Shown here in pieces: positions 38,659-47,284 of a stretch of DNA of 64,000 bases (its first letter is position 1; every line of letters starts with the position of its first letter). This DNA is from Brenneria izadpanahii. GTDB lineage: Bacteria; Pseudomonadota; Gammaproteobacteria; Enterobacterales; Enterobacteriaceae. A model generated the notes under the pieces. It saw only the letters and a list, made by a program, of their open reading frames with translations. It made no database searches and was not told the DNA's origin. A program made the translations under genes and the position numbers. The stretch is from contig NZ_CP050854.1 of the NCBI RefSeq assembly GCF_017569925.1, positions 372,001-436,000 of the forward strand. The letters are read 5' to 3'.

Positions 38659-39942
38659 ATGACAGCAAAAAAGTCCACCCTGATAGTCGACGGGCAGGAA
38701 GATGTCACGCTGAATATTCGTTCGGGGGTGATGGGAAAAAATGGCGTGGATATCCGTCCGTTAGGCGAGCAGGGGTTATGTAGCTACGATCCCGGATTCG
38801 CCAATACGGCAGGGTGTGAATCGGCGATTACCTACATTGACGCCGCCAACAGCGTGTTGTTACATCGGGGCTTTCCTGTCGAACAACTGGCCGCTCAATG
38901 CGACTTTACCGAAGTCTGTTATATCCTGCTGCACGGCGAAGCGCCTACGAAGGAAGAGTACGCCAAATTCGCCAATACCATTACCCGCCATACCCTGGTT
39001 CATGAGCAGATTAGCCGTATGTTCAGCGGTTTTCGCCGCGACGCCCATCCGATGGCGCTGATGTGCGGGGTCGTCGGGGCTTTGGCCTCGTTCTACCATG
39101 ATGTGCTGGATATCGATAACGTGGAACACCGTGAACTGGCGGCGGTCCGGCTGCTGTCGAAGATGCCGACGCTGGCGGCGATGAGCTACAAATACTCTAT
39201 CGAACAGCCTGCCGTTTATCCGCGCAATTCGCTTTCCTATACCGGCAATTTCCTGCATATGCTGTTTTCCATTCCGGCGGAAAAATATGAGGTGAACCCG
39301 GTGCTGGAAAGCGCAATGAACCAAATCCTGATTCTGCATGCCGACCACGGCCAGTGTCCGTCCACCATGGCGGTTCGCGCCTCCGGCTCATCCGGCGCCA
39401 ATCCGTTCGCCTGTATCGCGGCGGGGCTGGCTTCCATGTGGGGGCCGTTGCATGGCGGCGCGAACGAAGCCTGTATGCGTATGCTGGAAGAGATCAAAAC
39501 CGTGGATCGTATTCCCGAATTTGTGCGTCAGGCGAAGGATCGGCGCAATTCGCTGCGGCTGATGGGATTCGGCAATTCGGTCTATCAACATTTTGATCCG
39601 CGGGCCGCCATTCTGCGTAAAACCTGTTACGACGTACTCAGCGAACTGGGGATGGAAGATAGCCTGTTGCAGGTCGCCATCGAACTGGAGCACATCGCCA
39701 TCACCGATCCTTACTTCCTGGAAAATAAACTGTATCCCAGCGCCGATTTTTATACCGCGGTTATTCTGAAGGCGATGGGGCTGCCGTCATCCATGTTTAC
39801 CGTGATCTCCGTCGTTGGCCGTACCGTGGGGTGGATCGCCCACTGGAATGAAATGCATGAGCAGGAGCTCAAAATTTATCGACCCACCCAGATTTACACC
39901 GGCCAGCCGCGCCGGGATTATGTTTCCCGCTTGGATAAATAA
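38659..39942 (+). CDS. Citrate synthase-like protein lacking a catalytic histidine
   Basis: This 427-residue protein aligns along its full length with type II (hexameric) citrate synthase GltA, also 427 residues. The stretches 'FDAVILHADHGQ'-like region ('ILILHADHGQCPST'), 'WGPLHGGANEACMRMLEE' with the first active-site His, and 'YPSADFYTAVILKAMGLPSS' with the catalytic Asp are kept. However, the signature G-F-G-H-R-V-Y is 'GFGNSVYQHFDPRAA': the catalytic His (residue 306) is Asn and the next Arg is Ser, from codons GGC AAT TCG at 39571. It is therefore a paralogue, probably altered in activity or not a citrate synthase. It is divergent from tex, convergent with poxB, and followed by a strong terminator. 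The housekeeping gltA would lie elsewhere. Confidence 0.85.
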   Translation: MTAKKSTLIVDGQEDVTLNIRSGVMGKNGVDIRPLGEQGLCSYDPGFANTAGCESAITYIDAANSVLLHRGFPVEQLAAQCDFTEVCYILLHGEAPTKEEYAKFANTITRHTLVHEQISRMFSGFRRDAHPMALMCGVVGALASFYHDVLDIDNVEHRELAAVRLLSKMPTLAAMSYKYSIEQPAVYPRNSLSYTGNFLHMLFSIPAEKYEVNPVLESAMNQILILHADHGQCPSTMAVRASGSSGANPFACIAAGLASMWGPLHGGANEACMRMLEEIKTVDRIPEFVRQAKDRRNSLRLMGFGNSVYQHFDPRAAILRKTCYDVLSELGMEDSLLQVAIELEHIAITDPYFLENKLYPSADFYTAVILKAMGLPSSMFTVISVVGRTVGWIAHWNEMHEQELKIYRPTQIYTGQPRRDYVSRLDK

Positions 39943-40003
39943 CGCGGGCGCGTAATTGATGTCCTGACGCGTTGAGTCATTCGCTGTTCCGGGAGCCGCG
40001 AAG

Positions 40004-40037
40004 CCGCAGCGGCCCCGGTCAGCGCCGCTGCGGTTTT
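40004..40037 (+). terminator. Terminator after the citrate synthase-like gene
   Basis: A 10-bp GC stem (CCGCAGCGGC with GCCGCTGCGG) and a 10-base loop are followed by TTTT. It ends at the poxB stop codon, so it lies exactly between the two convergent genes. Confidence 0.7.
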
Positions 40038-41757
40038 AACGCAGCCAGTTGGTTTTAGCCAGTTCAATCACTTCATCGCCGCGTCCGTTGATAATGGCGC
40101 GCAGCATATAAAGACTGAAGCCTTTCGCCTGATCCAGTTTGATTTGCGGCGGCATCGCCAGCTCCGAGGTGGCGGTGATAACGTCGATCAACACCGGGCC
40201 GTCGTAGGCAAACGCCTCTTCCAGCGCGGCGTTTAGCTCAGAGGCTTTCTCCACGCGGATTCCCTTGACGCCGCAGGCGTTGGCGATAGCGGCGAAGTTG
40301 GGATTTTCCAACTCGGTGCCGTCCGTCAGGTAACCGCCGGCCTTCATTTCCATGGCGACGAATCCCAGCACGCTGTTGTTAAACACCACGATTTTCACCG
40401 GCAGCTTGAGCTGGGCGATAGATAGAAAATCCCCCATCAGCATGCTGAACCCGCCGTCGCCGCTCAGCGAAATGACCTGGCGTTCGCGATTGAGCGATTG
40501 CGCGCCCAGCGCCTGCGGCATTGCATTGGCCATCGAACCGTGGCTGAACGAGCCGATAAGGCGGCGTTTGCCGTTCATTTTCAAATAGCGCGCCGCCCAT
40601 ACGGTCGGCGTACCCACGTCGCAGGTGAAAATGGCGTCCTCACTGGCATAGCGGCTGATCTGCTGCGCCAGATACTGCGGGTGGATCGCCTGTTTATCAT
40701 TGGCCGTCGCCAGATCGTCGAGCTCTTTACGCGCATCGGCATAGTGTTTCAACGCTTTGTCGAGAAAATCGCGTTTGGTTTTCACTGTTAAGCGCGGCAG
40801 CAGCGCGGTCAGCGTGGATTTGATATCGCCGATCAGCGCCATGTCGACGTGGCAGTGCGAACCGAGGCTGCCGGGATTGATATCGATTTGAATGATGGCG
40901 GCATTGGTCGGGTAGAAGGCGCGATAAGGGAACTGGGTGCCCAGCAGCACCAGCGTGTCGGCACTCATCATCGCATGGTAGCCGGATGAGAAGCCAATCA
41001 GACCGGTCATGCCGACGCTGTACGGGTTGTCATATTCAATGTATTCCTTGCCGCGCAGCGCGTGTACCACCGGCGCCTTCAGCACCTCGGCCAGTTGCAC
41101 TACTTCGTCATGCGCGCCCGCACAGCCGCTGCCGCACATCAGCGTGATATTTTTCGCTTCGTTCAATAGGTCGGCCAACTTGCCCATCTCGCTTTCGTTT
41201 GGCTGGACGATGGGGAGCTGTGGCGGATACCAGTCTGATGTCGCCTCTTCCGGCGCGGGTTTTAGCGCCACATCGCCGGGCAGCACCACAACGGAAACGC
41301 CGCGGTTGAGGATCGCTTTGCGCATCGCGATGCCCAACACCTGCGGCAACTGTTCAGGATTGGAAACCAGTTCGCAGTAGTGGCTGCATTCGCGGAATAG
41401 CTCCTGCGGATGGGTTTCCTGGAAGTAGTTGCTGCCGATTTCACTGGAAGGAATATGTGCCGCGATGGCGAGAACCGGAACGTGATTGCGGTGACAATCA
41501 AACAGGCCGTTAATCAAATGCAGGTTGCCGGGGCCACATGAACCGGCGCAAACCGCCAACTCGCCGCTAATCTGCGCTTCTGCGCCGGCGGCGAATGCGG
41601 CCACCTCTTCATGACGCGTGGGCATCCATTCGATGGTGCCCATGCGATTCAGGCTATCGCTCAGCCCGTTAAGCGAATCCCCGGTTACGCCCCAAATGCG
41701 CTTTACGCCAGCGCTTTCCAGAGTTTTTGCTACTAAAGCGGCAACGGATTGTTTCAT
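40036..41757 (-). CDS. poxB: Pyruvate dehydrogenase (quinone) / pyruvate oxidase PoxB
   Basis: PoxB decarboxylates pyruvate to acetate and CO2, passing electrons via FAD to ubiquinone at the membrane, mostly in stationary phase. It has 573 residues (E. coli 572). The thiamine-diphosphate-activating Glu is in '[16 protein letters not shown]', the ThDP/Mg motif is '[17 protein letters not shown]' ending 'VVFNN', and the C-terminal membrane-binding helix region is present. AAGGAG lies upstream of the ATG. In E. coli it is found elsewhere, next to ltaE. It is convergent with the citrate synthase paralogue here. Confidence 0.93.
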   Translation of the reverse strand: MKQSVAALVAKTLESAGVKRIWGVTGDSLNGLSDSLNRMGTIEWMPTRHEEVAAFAAGAEAQISGELAVCAGSCGPGNLHLINGLFDCHRNHVPVLAIAAHIPSSEIGSNYFQETHPQELFRECSHYCELVSNPEQLPQVLGIAMRKAILNRGVSVVVLPGDVALKPAPEEATSDWYPPQLPIVQPNESEMGKLADLLNEAKNITLMCGSGCAGAHDEVVQLAEVLKAPVVHALRGKEYIEYDNPYSVGMTGLIGFSSGYHAMMSADTLVLLGTQFPYRAFYPTNAAIIQIDINPGSLGSHCHVDMALIGDIKSTLTALLPRLTVKTKRDFLDKALKHYADARKELDDLATANDKQAIHPQYLAQQISRYASEDAIFTCDVGTPTVWAARYLKMNGKRRLIGSFSHGSMANAMPQALGAQSLNRERQVISLSGDGGFSMLMGDFLSIAQLKLPVKIVVFNNSVLGFVAMEMKAGGYLTDGTELENPNFAAIANACGVKGIRVEKASELNAALEEAFAYDGPVLIDVITATSELAMPPQIKLDQAKGFSLYMLRAIINGRGDEVIELAKTNWLR

Positions 41758-41944
41758 ACTCTTTCGCTCCTTTCAGATGAATGACCATTTTCCCGATTGA
41801 GAATCACTACACTGAAAAAAGCATACACGCATTACGCTGAATGAGACGGCTAAGCGCGCGGTAAAATTGTGAACCGATGTTGTGACGGCGTTTCCAGACA
41901 GGAGAAAGCATTCAGATAAGGGAATACGGCGGGAGATTGCGCGG

Positions 41945-42712
41945 TCAGTGCATGGTCATGCCGCCGGTGACGTTCAACGCCTGTCCGGTCATATAGGATG
42001 AGAGCGGGCTGGCAAGAAAGGCCACCACATTCGCCACGTCCTGCGGTTGCGCCGTGCGGCCGAGGGGAATTTGCGAGCAGTCTTCCGCCAGAATATCGTC
42101 GGCCGTCATTCCCCGTAATGCCGCGCCTTCAATGCGTTCGCGCCGCTTCATGGCGGTTTCGACAATCCCCGGACAGACGGCGTTGACCAGTATATTGTCC
42201 CGCGCCAGTTCAATCGCCATTACTTTGGTTAACCCAAGCACGGCATGTTTTGAAGCGACATACTGCCCCATCAGCCGATAGCCGTTTTTACCCGCCTGCG
42301 AGGCGATATTAATGATGCGTCCACCTCCTTGTCTGCGCATCGGCGCAATCGCCGCCTGGGATACCAGATAAACGCCCTTCGCGTTGACGTCCATGACCCG
42401 GTTCCAGTCGGCCTCGGTTATGTGTTCAATACGGCTCATTACGGAAATGCCGCTGTTGTTGATAACGAAGTCCACCGCGCCGAAATGATCGAGCGTGCTG
42501 TCGATCAGCGTTTGCGCATCCCGCGTCCGGGTAACGTCGGCCCGGATTTCAAGGCGGTTAGCGTCCCTGAGCCGCTGGCCGGGCGCGCAGCCGATATCGC
42601 CGATGGCGACGCGCGCGCCGGCCCGCAAAAACATATCGCTAATCGCCAGGCCGATGCCCTGCAGACCGCCGGTGACAATGGCCGTTTTGCCGCGGAAATC
42701 CAGCGTCAACAT
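41945..42712 (-). CDS. Short-chain dehydrogenase/reductase
   Basis: This 255-residue SDR has the nucleotide-binding 'AIVTGGLQGIGLAISDMF', with the acidic 'GDI' after beta-2 suggesting NAD preference, then 'VINNSGISVM', the catalytic Ser in 'IINIASQAGKNG', Tyr and Lys in 'YVASKHAVLGLTK' and the C-terminal 'GQALNVTGGMTMH'. It resembles sugar-alcohol or acetoin/sorbitol dehydrogenases, but the substrate cannot be read off. It starts 5 bp behind the luxS-like gene and is the last member of the met-like operon, so a role in ribose- or DPD-derived product metabolism is conceivable (inference). Confidence 0.85.
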   Translation of the reverse strand: MLTLDFRGKTAIVTGGLQGIGLAISDMFLRAGARVAIGDIGCAPGQRLRDANRLEIRADVTRTRDAQTLIDSTLDHFGAVDFVINNSGISVMSRIEHITEADWNRVMDVNAKGVYLVSQAAIAPMRRQGGGRIINIASQAGKNGYRLMGQYVASKHAVLGLTKVMAIELARDNILVNAVCPGIVETAMKRRERIEGAALRGMTADDILAEDCSQIPLGRTAQPQDVANVVAFLASPLSSYMTGQALNVTGGMTMH

Positions 42713-42717
42713 GGCGA

Positions 42718-43173
42718 TCAGGCCCGGAACGGATCGTCGCTGATGCCGGCTTCAAGCACTATTTTGGCGTACTCTTTGGCGGAAAACAGCGAATGGTCGC
42801 GGTAGTTACCGCACTCCAGCGGTGAAACGGCGGGAACGCCGTCGGCCGTCAGCACCTTTTCCAGCACTCTGGTCAGCGCGGCGGCGACATCGCCGGGGTT
42901 GTGCTCATTCCAGAGAATCAGGTAAAAGCCGGTGCGGCAGCCCATGGGCGAGACGTCGATAATCCCCGGCAGTTCATCGCGCAGCCAGGTCGCCAGCAGA
43001 TGTTCCAGCGTATGCAGCGCCGCAGTCGGCAGGGCGTTCTGATTGGGTTGCAGCAGGCGCAGGTCATATTTTTGTACGATGCTGCCGCGATCGTTGGTTT
43101 CCGTGCCGGCCAGACGCACATAGGGCGCTTTGACCTTGGTGTGATCCAATTTAAAACTTTCTACTTCAGCCAT
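42718..43173 (-). CDS. LuxS-like S-ribosylhomocysteine lyase
   Basis: This 151-residue protein has all marks of LuxS: N-terminus '[19 protein letters not shown]', zinc ligands and catalytic Glu in '[14 protein letters not shown]' (His54, Glu57, His58), the catalytic Cys79 in '[14 protein letters not shown]' and the third zinc ligand Cys121 in '[11 protein letters not shown]'. LuxS cleaves S-ribosylhomocysteine to homocysteine and the AI-2 precursor DPD. It is shorter than enterobacterial LuxS (about 171) and the N-terminus is nearer Gram-positive LuxS, so it is probably a second, transferred or diverged copy. It lies in line with metI, metN and metQ, which would link it to methionine recovery. 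Confidence 0.85.
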   Translation of the reverse strand: MAEVESFKLDHTKVKAPYVRLAGTETNDRGSIVQKYDLRLLQPNQNALPTAALHTLEHLLATWLRDELPGIIDVSPMGCRTGFYLILWNEHNPGDVAAALTRVLEKVLTADGVPAVSPLECGNYRDHSLFSAKEYAKIVLEAGISDDPFRA

Positions 43174-43257
43174 GATGATAGTTCCAGTTAATGAAAGGAG
43201 ATGGCGTCAGGCTCTGGTAAGGAACGCCCGGTGCCGGTTAACGTTCGAGCCTGCCGG

Positions 43258-43917
43258 CTATTCGCGGCGAATCCGCCGGGCGATATGGTTTCCCAGCGAT
43301 TGCAGCAGTTGCACCAGCGCGATCAGCACCAGCGCGGTGGTGACGGTGGCAAAGGTGTCGAAGCGTTGGTAGCCGTATGTGATCGCCAGATCGCCGATTC
43401 CGCCGCCGCCCACGGTGCCGGCCATCGCCGTTGCGCCAATCAGGCCGATGGTCGCGGTGGTTAGCGCCAGAATCAGCGATGACAGCGCCTCGGGCAGCAT
43501 GAAGTGCCAAATGGTCTGCAGCGGCGTGGCGCCCATCGCTTTGGCCGCTTCGATGATGCCTTCATCGACCTCCAGCAGCGAGTTTTCCACCAGCCGGGAA
43601 ATATAGGGCGCAATAAAGATAATCAGCGGCACGGTGGCGCCCGGCGTGCCTATCGTGGTGCCCACGATCAGCCGGGTTAACGGCAGGATGACGATCAGCA
43701 GGATAATGAACGGCAGCGAACGAATGATGTTTACCAGCGGGTTCAATACGCCGTACAGCACCGGGCTTTGCAGCAGTCCGCTGGGGCGGGTGACCACCAA
43801 TAAAATGCCGAGCGGAATGCCGAACAGCGAGCCGAGCGCCAGAGAGACGCTAACCATGATCAGCGTATCGTGCAGGGCCAGGAGGAATTGATCGGCGGTT
43901 ATCGCGGTTTCAAACAT
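43258..43917 (-). CDS. metI: Methionine-type ABC transporter permease (MetI family)
   Basis: This 219-residue inner-membrane permease has five hydrophobic helices and the coupling loop 'EAAKAMGATPLQTIWHFMLPEA', which contacts the ATPase. The opening segment and 'NIIRSLPFIILLIVILPLTR' are characteristic of MetI. It starts 2 bp after metN. The E. coli housekeeping metNIQ lies elsewhere, so this is probably an additional copy, and its ligand could be methionine or a related sulfur compound. Confidence 0.85.
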   Translation of the reverse strand: MFETAITADQFLLALHDTLIMVSVSLALGSLFGIPLGILLVVTRPSGLLQSPVLYGVLNPLVNIIRSLPFIILLIVILPLTRLIVGTTIGTPGATVPLIIFIAPYISRLVENSLLEVDEGIIEAAKAMGATPLQTIWHFMLPEALSSLILALTTATIGLIGATAMAGTVGGGGIGDLAITYGYQRFDTFATVTTALVLIALVQLLQSLGNHIARRIRRE

Positions 43918-43919
43918 GG

Positions 43920-44930
43920 CTACGGCTCCTGAATAATCACGCCGGCGGCGGCCAGATAATCCATGGATTGGGCTATCTGCATCTCATCGCCGTTCAACAG
44001 CACCATCATAAAGCCGAGGGTGGTGTCCTGAACTTCGGACATGCTGGCAAACAGGATGGTGATCTCTACGTCGTACTTCTTGATCGCGTTGCAGATCACC
44101 GGCCGGCCGGCAGATGGCCCGACAAACTCAAGGCGCAGCAGCTTGCCGCTTTCCGCATGAAGGGTTTGCGCCAGACTGTCCGGCAGGCGATCCTGGATCA
44201 CCGTGCGGACAAAATTGACCGTGGCGGGGTGGACGGGCCGGCCGAAAACATCGATCACCGCGCCCTGTTCAATAACCCGGCCTTTCTCCATCACCGCCAC
44301 TTTATTGCAGATCTTTTGAATAACCGACATTTCATGGGTGATCAGCACCACCGTAATGTTGTATTCGCGGTTAATGCGTTTTAGTAGCAGGAGTATCTGA
44401 GCGGTAGTCTGCGGATCGAGCGCGGAAGTCGCCTCGTCGCACAATAGAATGGACGGATTCATCGCCAGCGCGCGGGCAATGCCGACGCGCTGTTTCTGAC
44501 CGCCGGAGAGCTCGTTGGGATAACTGCGGGCGCGATCGCCCAGGCCGACGTAATCCAGCAGCTCGGCCGCCCGCTGACGGATAAACGCTTTGCTTTTTCC
44601 CGCCAACACCAGCGGCATCGCCACATTTTGAAAAACGGTTTTCGATCTCAGCAAACTGAAATGCTGGAAGATCATGCCGATATCTCTTTTCAGGGCGCTT
44701 AACTGACGCTGATGCAAGGTATTCAACGACACGCCGTTAATGCTGACCTCGCCGGCTGTCGGCGTTTCCAGCGCGTTGATCATCCGCAGCAAGGTGCTTT
44801 TCCCCGCGCCGCTATAGCCGATAATGCCAAATATATCGCCTCTCTCTATGCGTAAATCAATATTCTGTAGCGCGTTAACGGCGATGCCTTTACGCTGAAA
44901 GGTTTTACTTACATTTTTCAGCTCAATCAT
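43920..44930 (-). CDS. metN: Methionine-type ABC transporter ATPase (MetN family)
   Basis: This 336-residue ATPase shows Walker A 'GYSGAGKST', Q-loop 'GMIFQHFSLLRSKTV', signature 'LSGGQKQRVGIARAL', Walker B with 'LLCDEATSALDPQT' and the switch 'VVLITHEM'. The C-terminal 90 residues form the NIL regulatory domain seen in MetN, which binds methionine and inhibits transport. It lies 31 bp behind metQ and 2 bp before metI. Confidence 0.9.
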   Translation of the reverse strand: MIELKNVSKTFQRKGIAVNALQNIDLRIERGDIFGIIGYSGAGKSTLLRMINALETPTAGEVSINGVSLNTLHQRQLSALKRDIGMIFQHFSLLRSKTVFQNVAMPLVLAGKSKAFIRQRAAELLDYVGLGDRARSYPNELSGGQKQRVGIARALAMNPSILLCDEATSALDPQTTAQILLLLKRINREYNITVVLITHEMSVIQKICNKVAVMEKGRVIEQGAVIDVFGRPVHPATVNFVRTVIQDRLPDSLAQTLHAESGKLLRLEFVGPSAGRPVICNAIKKYDVEITILFASMSEVQDTTLGFMMVLLNGDEMQIAQSMDYLAAAGVIIQEP

Positions 44931-44961
44931 TATTTTTACTCATACACTCCTGCCGCGCGCG

Positions 44962-45777
44962 CTATTTTAAATAGTCAGGCAATAGGTAACCTTCATACTG
45001 TTGATGAGTTTGAATGTATTGTTTAAATTCCGCGGAGTGATAGCCGGAAATAATATCTTTGGCGAACTGCGCATCTTTATTTCTGCCCGCGACGGTCACC
45101 ACATTAATGAAGCCTTTGGTCGGATTTTCGAGTTTCAGCGCGGAATTGAGCTTCATACCGCTTGATACCGCAAAATTGCCCTGAATCGCGCCATAGTCGA
45201 CATCGGGCAATGCCCGCACCTGTTGGGCGTTATCCATCTCTTTCAAAACAATTTTATAAGGATTCTCGCTGATATTTTTCTGTGAAAAGGTAGCGGGCTC
45301 CGCATTATCCGCAATTTTTATCCAGCCTAAATCCTGCAGCAACAACGCGGCCCGGTATTCATTAGACGGCTGGTTGGGAACAGAGATAACGGTGCCGGGC
45401 GCCGGTTTGTCCGCCTGTTGATGCTTTTGCGAATAAAGGCCCATCGGCGGGGTAGGCACTTGCACGATGCCGACATTCTCAATGCCCAGCCGTTCGTTTA
45501 CCGACTGAAGGTATACCGGATGCTGCATGATATTGGCGTCGATATCGCCCGTATTGACCGCATTATTGACCTGGATGCCATCGCTGAAATCAAGGTATTC
45601 AATTTTATATCCTTTCTGTTGCAGATAAGGCGCCACGCCTTCGGCGAACTGCTCTTTATAAGGGCCGGGATTGAAGCCCAGCTTCAGCGTTTTTCCATCA
45701 CCTTCCGCCCCCTGAACGGCATAGGCGCTCATCAATGCTACGGCGGAAAAAAACAATATTGAGATACGCCATTTCAT
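44962..45777 (-). CDS. metQ: MetQ/NlpA-family substrate-binding protein
   Basis: This 271-residue extracytoplasmic binding protein has a signal peptide at residues 1-23 ('ISILFFSAVALMSAYAVQGAEG'-like end). The mature part has the NlpA-family 'LGFNPGPYKEQFAEGVAPYL' and 'IDANIMQHPVYLQ' stretches and ends 'HQQYEGYLLPDYLK'. Unlike E. coli MetQ no lipobox cysteine is visible near the cleavage site, so it should be a soluble periplasmic protein. It is the first gene of the leftward metQNI-luxS-SDR unit and divergent from an aminotransferase gene. Confidence 0.87.
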   Translation of the reverse strand: MKWRISILFFSAVALMSAYAVQGAEGDGKTLKLGFNPGPYKEQFAEGVAPYLQQKGYKIEYLDFSDGIQVNNAVNTGDIDANIMQHPVYLQSVNERLGIENVGIVQVPTPPMGLYSQKHQQADKPAPGTVISVPNQPSNEYRAALLLQDLGWIKIADNAEPATFSQKNISENPYKIVLKEMDNAQQVRALPDVDYGAIQGNFAVSSGMKLNSALKLENPTKGFINVVTVAGRNKDAQFAKDIISGYHSAEFKQYIQTHQQYEGYLLPDYLK

Positions 45778-46108
45778 TTTTAATATCCTAAAAACAATGA
45801 GTAATTATTTTATTGGTGATAATGATTAGCCTGGTAATAACAGCTTTAGTGATTCAAACATGACGGAATTTAATTGAAAACGATGAATTTGATGTTTGCT
45901 TATCTGCTTTTTTGCTAATGTGGATGATACGGGTGAATTAATAATTATGGTGTGAAAGCCGTTTGCTTTTACCTGGTTTTATTCGCCTAAAGACAAATAT
46001 AATGATTTATCATGTCATATGTTTTTTATTTATAATTGCGGCGATTCTTTTTCGGCATTATCAGCGGCATAGTACTGATATTCATTATGCGTCTGCGAAG
46101 GATAATTC
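45778..46108. other. Divergent regulatory region between metQ and the aminotransferase
   Basis: This 331-bp AT-rich intergenic region must carry promoters for both sides. I looked for MetJ boxes (tandem AGACGTCT) and saw none. A 61-codon frame at 45963 overlaps the aminotransferase start and has no family features. An AGGATAATTC ribosome site precedes the aminotransferase ATG. Confidence 0.5.
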
Positions 46109-47284
46109 ATGCCTTGGTTTGTTCCTGCCCGGCGAGTCGGCCAATTGACGGAAAATTTGTTCAGTCGGTTAGAGAATCAGGCTCGTTTGATGAACGATGA
46201 GACGCGTCCGTTGATCGATCTGTCCAAAGGCAGCCCGGATGGATTACCGCCCCCGGAGGTGATCGAACGGCTGCACTCGGCGATTGGCGAACCGGCCAAT
46301 CATGCTTATCCGCCTTTTCTCGGCAAACGCAGCACTCGTTTGGCGGTAGCGAATTTTTATCAGCGTGAATACGGCGTCGAACTGGATCCCGATACCGAAG
46401 TGTGTCTGTTTCAGGGATCGCATATCGGCATCATCGGCATCCCTCAGGCGATAGTGAACCCAGGCGAAACCATTATTACAACCGACCCTTGTTATCCGAT
46501 GTACCGTTCGGCGGCGACGCTGGCGCAGGCCCGGCTTTATACCATCGCCGTCGATGAGCGGCGGGGGTTCCTGCCGGATTATCGCCAGGTTCCAGCGGAT
46601 ATCGCCCGTCAGGCGGCGCTGTTGATGCTTAATTACCCGAATAATCCAACCGGCGCCGTGGCTTCGCGGGCGTTTTTCGAACAGACGCTGGCGTTTGCCC
46701 GCCATCATCGGCTCGCCATTCTGCATGATTTCGCTTACGCCGAACTGGGCCGCCGCGTGGGCGAACGGCCTTTAAGCCTGTTGCAGACGCCGGGCGCGAA
46801 AGAGTATGCGGTGGAGACATACACGCTATCAAAAACTTTTAACATGGCCGGTTGGCGTTTGGGGTTCGCTGTGGGCAATGCGTCGATTATTCAGGCGTTT
46901 AATAAGCTGCATACCAACAGTTACAGTACGATTTTCGGCGCGATTCAGGATGCGGCGGAAACCGCGTTATCGTTGCCGCGGGAGCGCATTGACGAAATCG
47001 GCGCGGTTTACCATCGGCGCCGTCGGATATTGACCGAGGGGTTGCGAAATATTGGTTGGCCGTCGCCGGCGGCGCAGGGGACTTTTTTTGTCTGGCTGCC
47101 GGTGCCTGAAGGCTATGATTCGCTGACGTTCGCCAATCTGTTGCTGGAGCGGGCGCAGGTGCTGGCGGCGCCTGGCGAAGGGTTTGGTCCCGCCGGCCGG
47201 GGATTTATCCGGCTGAGCCTGACCAGTCATCAGGATCGGCTAACCGAGGCCGTGGCAAGGCTCGGTCAACTTGCTCTGTTTTAA
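46109..47284 (+). CDS. Class I/II pyridoxal-phosphate aminotransferase
   Basis: This 391-residue aminotransferase has fold type I marks: 'LSKGSPDGLPPPEVIERL' near the N-terminus, the substrate/cofactor loop 'LMLNYPNNPTGAVASRAF', the Asp/Tyr pair in 'ILHDFAYAELGR', the Schiff-base Lys in 'YTLSKTFNMAGWRLGFA' and the carboxylate-binding Arg in 'GFIRLSLTS'. The arrangement is like MalY-independent aspartate-branch enzymes such as DapL or AlaA-type proteins, and no symbol is justified. Being divergent from metQ it may act on methionine or its keto acid (inference). Its stop overlaps the stop of the convergent acyltransferase gene. Confidence 0.85.
   Translation: MPWFVPARRVGQLTENLFSRLENQARLMNDETRPLIDLSKGSPDGLPPPEVIERLHSAIGEPANHAYPPFLGKRSTRLAVANFYQREYGVELDPDTEVCLFQGSHIGIIGIPQAIVNPGETIITTDPCYPMYRSAATLAQARLYTIAVDERRGFLPDYRQVPADIARQAALLMLNYPNNPTGAVASRAFFEQTLAFARHHRLAILHDFAYAELGRRVGERPLSLLQTPGAKEYAVETYTLSKTFNMAGWRLGFAVGNASIIQAFNKLHTNSYSTIFGAIQDAAETALSLPRERIDEIGAVYHRRRRILTEGLRNIGWPSPAAQGTFFVWLPVPEGYDSLTFANLLLERAQVLAAPGEGFGPAGRGFIRLSLTSHQDRLTEAVARLGQLALF

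Noticed and set aside
45778..46108. Possible MetJ boxes upstream of metQ
   Set aside because: No AGACGTCT-like tandem sequence was found on either strand.
45963..46148. 61-codon frame in the metQ-aminotransferase spacer
   Set aside because: No ribosome site or family features, and it overlaps the aminotransferase start.
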